A DNA stretch of 64,000 bases from Solibaculum_A intestinale (lineage in GTDB: Bacteria > Bacillota > Clostridia > Oscillospirales > Acutalibacteraceae), in the NCBI RefSeq assembly GCF_040096205.1, contig NZ_JBBMFD010000006.1, positions 1-64,000 on the forward strand. Direction: 5' to 3'. Below the pieces are notes generated by a model. The model had not been told where the DNA came from and searched no databases. It saw nothing but the letters and a program-made list of their open reading frames with translations. Shown piece after piece: positions 59,436 through 64,000 of the stretch. The stretch's first letter is position 1, and the number at the start of each line of letters is the position of its first letter. The position numbers were made by a program, and so were the translations under genes.

Positions 59436-59924
59436 TCAATACCCGCCCACTCCGGTGAGGACCTCGTCGTTGTCCACCCATTCCTGGACGTAGACGGCGG
59501 TGAATTCCTGCTCGGTGTTGCGGATGACCACCCGTTTGATACCGGCGTTGATGATGAGCCGGCGGCACATGGAGCAGGGGCTGGTACCGGGGACGATTTC
59601 ATTGGTTTTCGCGTCCCGGCAGACCATGTACAGGGTGCTGCCGATCATGTCGTTTCGGGCGGCGGAAATGATGGCGTTTGCCTCCGCATGGACCGAGCGG
59701 CACAGCTCGTACCTTTCCCCTTTGGGAATCCCCAGCTTTTCGCGCATGCACACCCCGATGTCGCAGCAGTTTTTCCGGCCCCGGGGCGCGCCGTTGTAGC
59801 CGGTGGCGATGATCTGGTCGTTTTTGACGATGATGGCGCCGAAGTTGCGGCGCAGGCAGGTGCCGCGCTCGGCTACGGTCTGGGCGATGTCCAGATAATA
59901 GTTCTCCTTGTCCCGTCTGGTCAT
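59436..59924 (-). CDS. deoxycytidylate deaminase (ComEB-like)
   Basis: Zinc deaminase converting dCMP to dUMP; 162 aa. Zinc ligands lie in HAEANAI (near 80) and PCSMC (near 112), and CCDIGVCMREKLGIP is the typical ComEB/DCD region. Start ATG 59924 has AGGAGGG at 8 nt. The end lies 13 nt from the convergent rRNA methyltransferase gene, with no obvious terminator between them. Confidence 0.93.
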   Translation of the reverse strand: MTRRDKENYYLDIAQTVAERGTCLRRNFGAIIVKNDQIIATGYNGAPRGRKNCCDIGVCMREKLGIPKGERYELCRSVHAEANAIISAARNDMIGSTLYMVCRDAKTNEIVPGTSPCSMCRRLIINAGIKRVVIRNTEQEFTAVYVQEWVDNDEVLTGVGGY

Positions 59925-60038
59925 GGGGGATTCCCTCCTGTTCGGCTTTTTCCAAAAAGCCTCTTTTTCTTCATCATACCGGATTTTTTCCGAATACGCA
60001 ATCGTTACTTTGATCCAATACGAAAGCGAGGAACACGC

Positions 60039-60920
60039 ATGGACCGCCTTTCCGACATCGGCACCATCAAGACCCTTCTTTCCCGGCACGGGTTTTCCTT
60101 CTCCAAGTCCTTGGGGCAGAACTTTCTCATAAACCCCACCGTCTGCCCCCGCATGGCGGGCTTGTGCGGAGCGGACAAGGAGACTGGCGTTCTGGAAATC
60201 GGCCCCGGCATCGGAGTGCTGACCACAGAGCTTTGCAAGCAGGCGAAAAAGGTGGTGGCTGTCGAACTGGACCGCAGATTGCTGCCGGTCTTAGCGGAAA
60301 CGCTGGAGGAATTCGACAACGTTAAGGTGATAAACGGCGACGTATTAAAGTTGGACCTGGCCGCTCTCCTGCGGGAGGAGTTCCCAGATATGCAGGTGGC
60401 CGTCTGCGCGAACCTGCCCTATTACATCACTTCGCCTATTCTTATGGCCCTGCTGGAAAGCCGCCTGCCGGTTTCCTCCATCACCGTCATGGTGCAGAAG
60501 GAAGCGGCCGAGCGCATCTGTGCCGCACCCGGCACCCGTGCCTCGGGCGCCATTTCGCTGGCGGTGCAGTATTACGCGAGCCCCAAGGTCCTCTTTGAAG
60601 TCAGCCGGGGTTCCTTTTTGCCCGCGCCCCATGTGGACTCGGCGGTGATTTCTTTGACGGTACGGAAAACGCCGCCGGTGCAGGTGCAAGACGAGCGCAG
60701 GCTCTTCGCCGTCATCAAGGCCGCCTTCGGGCAGCGGCGCAAAACCATCTTGAATGCGGTCAGCGCCGGGCTTTCCATGCCAAAGGAAACCTTGCTTGCC
60801 GCCATTGAGTCCGCCGGGCTTTCTCCGACCGCCCGGGCCGAACAGCTGACGCTCGAGCAGTTCGCCGCCCTGGTAAGCGCCCTGCCGGACGGCCCGGCAA
60901 AAAATACTGCCATAGAATAG
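60039..60920 (+). CDS. rsmA: 16S rRNA dimethyladenosine transferase RsmA (KsgA)
   Basis: Methylates A1518 and A1519 of 16S rRNA; 293 aa. SLGQNFLI near residue 23, EIGPGIGVLTTELC (SAM), EFDNVKVINGDVLKL and the catalytic NLPYYITSPI are all present, then the PHVDSAVI region and a C-terminal helical domain. ATG 60039 follows GAGGAACACGC. A frame that runs in from 59688 is the antisense of the deaminase gene. Confidence 0.97.
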   Translation: MDRLSDIGTIKTLLSRHGFSFSKSLGQNFLINPTVCPRMAGLCGADKETGVLEIGPGIGVLTTELCKQAKKVVAVELDRRLLPVLAETLEEFDNVKVINGDVLKLDLAALLREEFPDMQVAVCANLPYYITSPILMALLESRLPVSSITVMVQKEAAERICAAPGTRASGAISLAVQYYASPKVLFEVSRGSFLPAPHVDSAVISLTVRKTPPVQVQDERRLFAVIKAAFGQRRKTILNAVSAGLSMPKETLLAAIESAGLSPTARAEQLTLEQFAALVSALPDGPAKNTAIE

Positions 60921-60936
60921 GCGGGAATACGAAAGC

Positions 60937-60970
60937 AAAAACCGGTGAGGAAAAATCCTCACCGGTTTTG
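60937..60970 (+). terminator. terminator after rsmA
   Basis: AAAACCGGTGAGGA / TCCTCACCGGTTTT stem, loop AAAAA. Confidence 0.92.
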
Positions 60971-61054
60971 TGTTCTAAGCCAATCGGACTGATTGTACCG
61001 AATGCATCGAAGGCGGCCGCTGAAATGGGAAATGGGATGTTGCCCTGTGGTTTC

Positions 61055-61480
61055 CTACCGCAGCGCAAAAACGGCGCTTTCAAACAGGGGGGACATCTTG
61101 CATAAGCAAAAAGGATGCCCTGCGGGGTCAAACATCACTCTCCAACCGTCCGAAAACTGCTGATCCGCCATAGCCGCGCCGCACTGGATCGCATGCTGCA
61201 CCGCTTTTTCCAAATCATATACTGCGAAATCCATGTGCGCCATTTGCTGCTGCGCGCCAGGCTCGGCCGGCCACACCGGCGGCTTGTATTCCGGGTTCCT
61301 TTGAAACGTGATGCCGGGATATGCGCCCTGGGCCGCTCCCGGAGCGCCGACACATGCGTATTCTTCATCATAAAAGGGAATTTCCCATTGGAGCAGCGCC
61401 GCATAGAATTTCGCCAATTCATGCGGGTCTTTGCAATCGAGCGTCAATGCGTATAATTTTATGCCGTGTTCCTTACTCAT
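61055..61480 (-). CDS. VOC family protein (glyoxalase/bleomycin-resistance fold)
   Basis: 141 aa. ITLYALTLDCKDPHELAKFY and MDFAVYDLEKAVQHAIQCGA are the two beta-alpha-beta modules of a small VOC protein; GWRVMFDPAGHPFCLCK is the typical end. Substrate unknown. Start ATG 61480 with GGAGGTG about 10 nt upstream. Monocistronic. Confidence 0.85.
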   Translation of the reverse strand: MSKEHGIKLYALTLDCKDPHELAKFYAALLQWEIPFYDEEYACVGAPGAAQGAYPGITFQRNPEYKPPVWPAEPGAQQQMAHMDFAVYDLEKAVQHAIQCGAAMADQQFSDGWRVMFDPAGHPFCLCKMSPLFESAVFALR

Positions 61481-61573
61481 ATCAGAAACACCTCCTATGC
61501 GGAAAAGCATAACAAACCAGGAGCCCGATTGCAATAGCCAAACCAAAGTTTGTCATCGGGATTCACCGCTTTT

Positions 61574-61903
61574 TCATGCCTTCTCGTGCCCCTTTTCCCG
61601 CTGAAACGTCAGAAATTCCACATAGTTGCGCACCTGTTCCACTTCCTGCTCGGAAAAATCCCTGGGCAGCGGCAGACAGTTTGGCTCCCGGTTGTAGGAA
61701 AGGGGGACGTCGATAAGCCCCAGAAGAAAATCCAGAGAGACGTCGAACAGCTTGGCGATTTTCAGCTTGATTTCGTCATTGGGCATACTCCGATCCCGTT
61801 CGTAGGAGGAGACGGTATGAAAGGAGACATGGAGCTTCTGCGCCAGCTCCAGCTGGGACATGCCGTGGTCCTTGCGCAGCTCCTGCAGGCGTTCACCAAT
61901 CAT
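61574..61903 (-). CDS. XRE-family HTH transcriptional regulator
   Basis: 109 aa. The helix-turn-helix is in MSQLELAQKLHVSFHTVSSYERDRSMP (about 15-40), followed by DEIKLKIAKLFDVSLDFLLG and a helical tail with NREPNCLPLPRDFSEQEVEQ. It is probably a repressor of the divergent membrane-protein gene (own start 61903, RBS GAGGAGGGG). Inverted repeats lie between the two genes. Confidence 0.92.
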   Translation of the reverse strand: MIGERLQELRKDHGMSQLELAQKLHVSFHTVSSYERDRSMPNDEIKLKIAKLFDVSLDFLLGLIDVPLSYNREPNCLPLPRDFSEQEVEQVRNYVEFLTFQREKGHEKA

Positions 61904-61940
61904 GATTTCCCCTCCTCTTTTCTTTATTATAAGAAATTGT

Positions 61941-61951
61941 CGAATTCTTCG
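61941..61951. promoter_or_regulatory. possible XRE operator
   Basis: CGAA-TTC-TTCG, a perfect 4-3-4 dyad, with a second TTCGAA at 61970-61975, just upstream of the -35 of the divergent gene. AT-rich DNA lies between the two. Confidence 0.4.
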
Positions 61952-61982
61952 TAAAAATTGTAATAAATCTTCGAATTTGGGG

Positions 61983-62011
61983 TTGACACTCATAAGATTC
62001 TGCTGTATTAT
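61983..62011 (+). promoter_or_regulatory. promoter of membrane-protein gene
   Basis: TTGACA (61983-61988) and TATTAT (62006-62011), 17-nt spacer. Confidence 0.85.
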
Positions 62012-62093
62012 TATCTAAAATCAGGAAGAAACTTATACATTTGTATGGGTTGCAGCGAATTGTCTGGCTGGTAAAGGGGAGGATGAAAAGGCT

Positions 62094-62543
62094 ATGCGGA
62101 TGATCAAATATGCGCAGATGGCCTTGTACGTCTTGCTGTGGCTCGTCCTGTTTCTTCCCTTTTTTCAGACGGACTCGTCTGGAGGCGGGGAAGAAATCAG
62201 CGGCTTTGCTTTTTTGTGCACAGCTTCTTTCCTAAGGGAAGGCTTCTGGTTTTGTGCCGTTGGTTTTTTGGTGATCCCGGCAGCGGGCGTCCTTGTTTTG
62301 GCGTTTTCCAAACGCCTGCGTGTACGGGCGGCTGTTTCCCTTTTTCTTCCGCTTTTCGGGCTTTTTCTTTTTTGGTTGCTGTCCTCTTGGCGGCCGGCTG
62401 CGATCGGATTATCTCTCACGGGTGTCGGATACCTGTGTTTGCTGTTCGCAGCCGTGCTGACCCTTGTGTACCATATTACCGATTCCACCCGTCTGGAAAA
62501 GCATCGTGGGGAGATTAATCTTTTTCCCACGGGAAGAGACTAA
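62094..62543 (+). CDS. small multi-pass membrane protein, unknown
   Basis: 149 aa with four hydrophobic segments (about 6-24, 48-70, 78-98, 105-125) and a short polar loop rich in Gly/Ser/Glu after the first. The C-terminus is basic and polar. I recognise no family. It has a strong promoter controlled from a region shared with the XRE gene, so it may be a regulated stress or envelope protein. Start ATG 62094. Confidence 0.65.
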   Translation: MRMIKYAQMALYVLLWLVLFLPFFQTDSSGGGEEISGFAFLCTASFLREGFWFCAVGFLVIPAAGVLVLAFSKRLRVRAAVSLFLPLFGLFLFWLLSSWRPAAIGLSLTGVGYLCLLFAAVLTLVYHITDSTRLEKHRGEINLFPTGRD

Positions 62544-62652
62544 TGGTAGCGTTTGCTTACTCCTATGCCGTTCCTTGCGTTTCTTTCCTCTGCTATGGAC
62601 CTCCTGGCGGGGGAAAGAAGAACGGCAGCTTCGATAGATGAATTCCTTCTCC

Positions 62653-62708
62653 AACAAAGAGACGAGGGGCAAGGCCATCCGGCCTTGCCCCTCGTCTCTT
62701 TGTTTTTT
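62653..62708. terminator. long perfect terminator between convergent genes
   Basis: 24-bp arms (62653-62676 and 62681-62704), loop ATCC. Followed by T on the plus strand. It ends the membrane-protein gene and, in reverse, the ATPase. Confidence 0.92.
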
Positions 62709-64000
62709 ACTCGCCGAGTTTCTTTTTGCGCCTGCATTTCCGATAGACCCATATCCCAAATTTGGAAAGCTCCACCACCACGATGGGGGAAAGAGAAAGA
62801 CCTACAATCCACTCCCATTCGTGCAGAGGAAGGGCCGTTAGGCCGAACAGGGTTTGCAGCGGCGGGACCAGAAGGGCCGCCAGCATGACTAGCGCGGAAA
62901 CGGCGAAGGCGCCCAGCATTCGCAGGTTGGAGAACAGGCCGATGCGAAAAAGGGAATGACGGGAACGGGCGTTAAAAGCGTGAAAGAGCTGGCTGAAAGC
63001 CAGAACCGCAAATCCCATGGTTTGGCCCATCACCGGGTCGTCCCCGCCGGAGAAGAAATGGGTCCGTCCCAGAAGGTAGGCCGCCACCGTAATGGCGCAG
63101 AACATGACGCCCTGCAGCGCGCAGACAATCCCCATGCCTCCGGCGAAAATGCCTTCGTTTTTGGGGCGGGGCTTTCGCTTCATAATGTCGTACTCCGCCG
63201 GCTCCACCCCCAATGCCAGGGCAGGGAGACTGTCGGTTACCAGGTTAATCCACAAAAGCTGGATGGGAAGCAACGGGGAGGTGTGCCAGATGAGCATGGA
63301 GACAAAGACCGCCATCACCTCTCCCAGGTTGCAGCTGAGCAAGAAATAAACCGACTTGCGGATGTTGTCGAAAATGCCCCGGCCTTCCCTGACCGCGGTG
63401 ACAATGGTGGCGAAATTATCGTCGGTGAGCACCATGTCCGCCGCTCCCTTGGCCACGTCGGTGCCGGTGACACCCATGGCGCAGCCAATGTCCGCTGCTT
63501 TTAAAGCGGGCGCGTCGTTGACTCCATCGCCAGTCATAGCGACGATTTCGCCCTTTTGCTGCCAAGCCTTCACGATGCGGATTTTATCCGCCGGCGTCAC
63601 CCGGGCAAACACCGCGTATTTGCGGATGTCCCGGCTGAGCAGCTCGTCGCTTAACTGGGACAGCTGAGTGCCGGTAATGGCTTCTTTGCCGCCTTCCATA
63701 ATTCCCAGCTTTTTTGCAATGGCCGAGGCGGTGGTCACATGGTCGCCGGTGATCATCACCGTGGTGATGCCCGCCGTCTTGCAGGTGGCGATGGCGTCCA
63801 TCGCTTCCTCTCGGGGCGGGTCGATCATCCCAACAAGCCCCGCGAAACGCAGATCCTGTTCAAGCTCGTCGGGGGTGGGGTTTGCCGGAATTTCGTCCAG
63901 CTCCTTGTAGCCGATGGCCAGCACCCGCAGCGCTTCCCCTGCCATCGTTTCGTTGGCCTTGAGCGCGTCCTTGATGACAGCCTGGTTACTGCACCGGTTC
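62707..64000 (-). CDS. calcium-translocating P-type ATPase (PMCA/LMCA type), C-terminal part
   Basis: The open frame continues past the window edge, so only the last 430 residues or so are here. The end of the N and P domains is visible: DPPREEAMDAIATCK, MITGDHVTTA and TGDGVNDAPALKAADIGCAMG, followed by the last six membrane helices with NLGEVMAVF and WINLVTDSLPALALG, which are P2-type. The phosphorylation site DKTGT should lie upstream, outside the window. Alternative P2 types (Na/K-like) are less likely. The stop codon at 62707 overlaps the terminator hairpin. Confidence 0.92.
   Translation of the reverse strand, partial: NRCSNQAVIKDALKANETMAGEALRVLAIGYKELDEIPANPTPDELEQDLRFAGLVGMIDPPREEAMDAIATCKTAGITTVMITGDHVTTASAIAKKLGIMEGGKEAITGTQLSQLSDELLSRDIRKYAVFARVTPADKIRIVKAWQQKGEIVAMTGDGVNDAPALKAADIGCAMGVTGTDVAKGAADMVLTDDNFATIVTAVREGRGIFDNIRKSVYFLLSCNLGEVMAVFVSMLIWHTSPLLPIQLLWINLVTDSLPALALGVEPAEYDIMKRKPRPKNEGIFAGGMGIVCALQGVMFCAITVAAYLLGRTHFFSGGDDPVMGQTMGFAVLAFSQLFHAFNARSRHSLFRIGLFSNLRMLGAFAVSALVMLAALLVPPLQTLFGLTALPLHEWEWIVGLSLSPIVVVELSKFGIWVYRKCRRKKKLGE

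Noticed and set aside
59688..60038. N-terminal extension of RsmA by 117 residues
   Set aside because: The extension is antisense to the deaminase gene; the ATG at 60039 with its RBS gives the normal family length.

Overview
The window looks like chromosome of an anaerobic, Gram-positive Clostridia-type bacterium with fairly high GC, judged by eye; an Oscillospirales/Ruminococcaceae-like lineage is my inference. Reasons: near-universal AGGAGG ribosome binding sites, sigma-A type promoters often with an extended -10 (TGnTATAAT), several TTG starts, many U-tailed hairpin terminators, rubrerythrin and a 2[4Fe-4S] ferredoxin, RqcH, SbcCD, a GlnQ-type amino-acid transporter, a clostridial-style HPr-like protein and a Gram-positive glycolipid glycosyltransferase. 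I saw no rRNA, tRNA, CRISPR, insertion sequence or prophage.

Layout. 1-9.6 kb: degraded sequence, signal peptidase I and an ABC-F ATPase, an AraC regulator, family-4 uracil-DNA glycosylase, phosphohexomutase, an SDR epimerase and a membrane nucleotide-sugar 4,6-dehydratase. 9.7-18 kb: a D,D-carboxypeptidase facing an operon of metallophosphoesterase, sbcD, sbcC, alpha/beta hydrolase and tyrA. 18-18.9 kb: a low-GC pair of divergent genes (ribbon-helix-helix protein and SLOG/DUF1273 protein) around a repeat-rich operator. 19-21.6 kb: a zinc-sensing ArsR repressor and its Zn/Cd P-type ATPase. 21.7-27.5 kb: a lipid-linked amino-sugar locus laid out like a Gram-positive counterpart of the Arn pathway. 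27.5-32 kb: NUDIX hydrolase, MutY, a frameshifted acetyltransferase pseudogene and a GGDEF-EAL protein. 32-38.2 kb: pdxA, mtaB, an HPr-like protein lacking the catalytic histidine, a second D,D-carboxypeptidase, pgi and a small P-loop protein. 38.7-42 kb: rubrerythrin, a DUF4375-like protein, rsmI, a tRNA methyltransferase and ferredoxin. 42-50.2 kb: the whole arginine pathway from acetylglutamate (argG-H-C-J-B-D-F) in one direction, with ARG-box-like sites in its leader. 50.5-64 kb: flavin reductase, rqcH, a glycolipid synthase with a YbhN-type flippase-like protein, an amino-acid ABC transporter, rRNA methyltransferases, a deoxycytidylate deaminase, a VOC protein, an XRE regulator facing a membrane protein, and the C-terminal part of a calcium P-type ATPase that runs off the window.

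How the genes work together. The most interesting unit is 21.7-27.5 kb. A GT2 enzyme of the ArnC/GtrB type, a WecE-like sugar aminotransferase, a pair of overlapping half-size DMT transporters (as in ArnE/ArnF), a GT-C membrane transferase and an ATP-grasp ligase together suggest that an amino sugar, possibly carrying an amide-linked acyl or aminoacyl group, is built on undecaprenyl phosphate, flipped and transferred to a surface polymer. This is inferred from gene families and order. The ATP-grasp partner replaces the acetyl- or formyltransferase expected in known pathways. The RHH-SLOG pair is the second most unusual unit.
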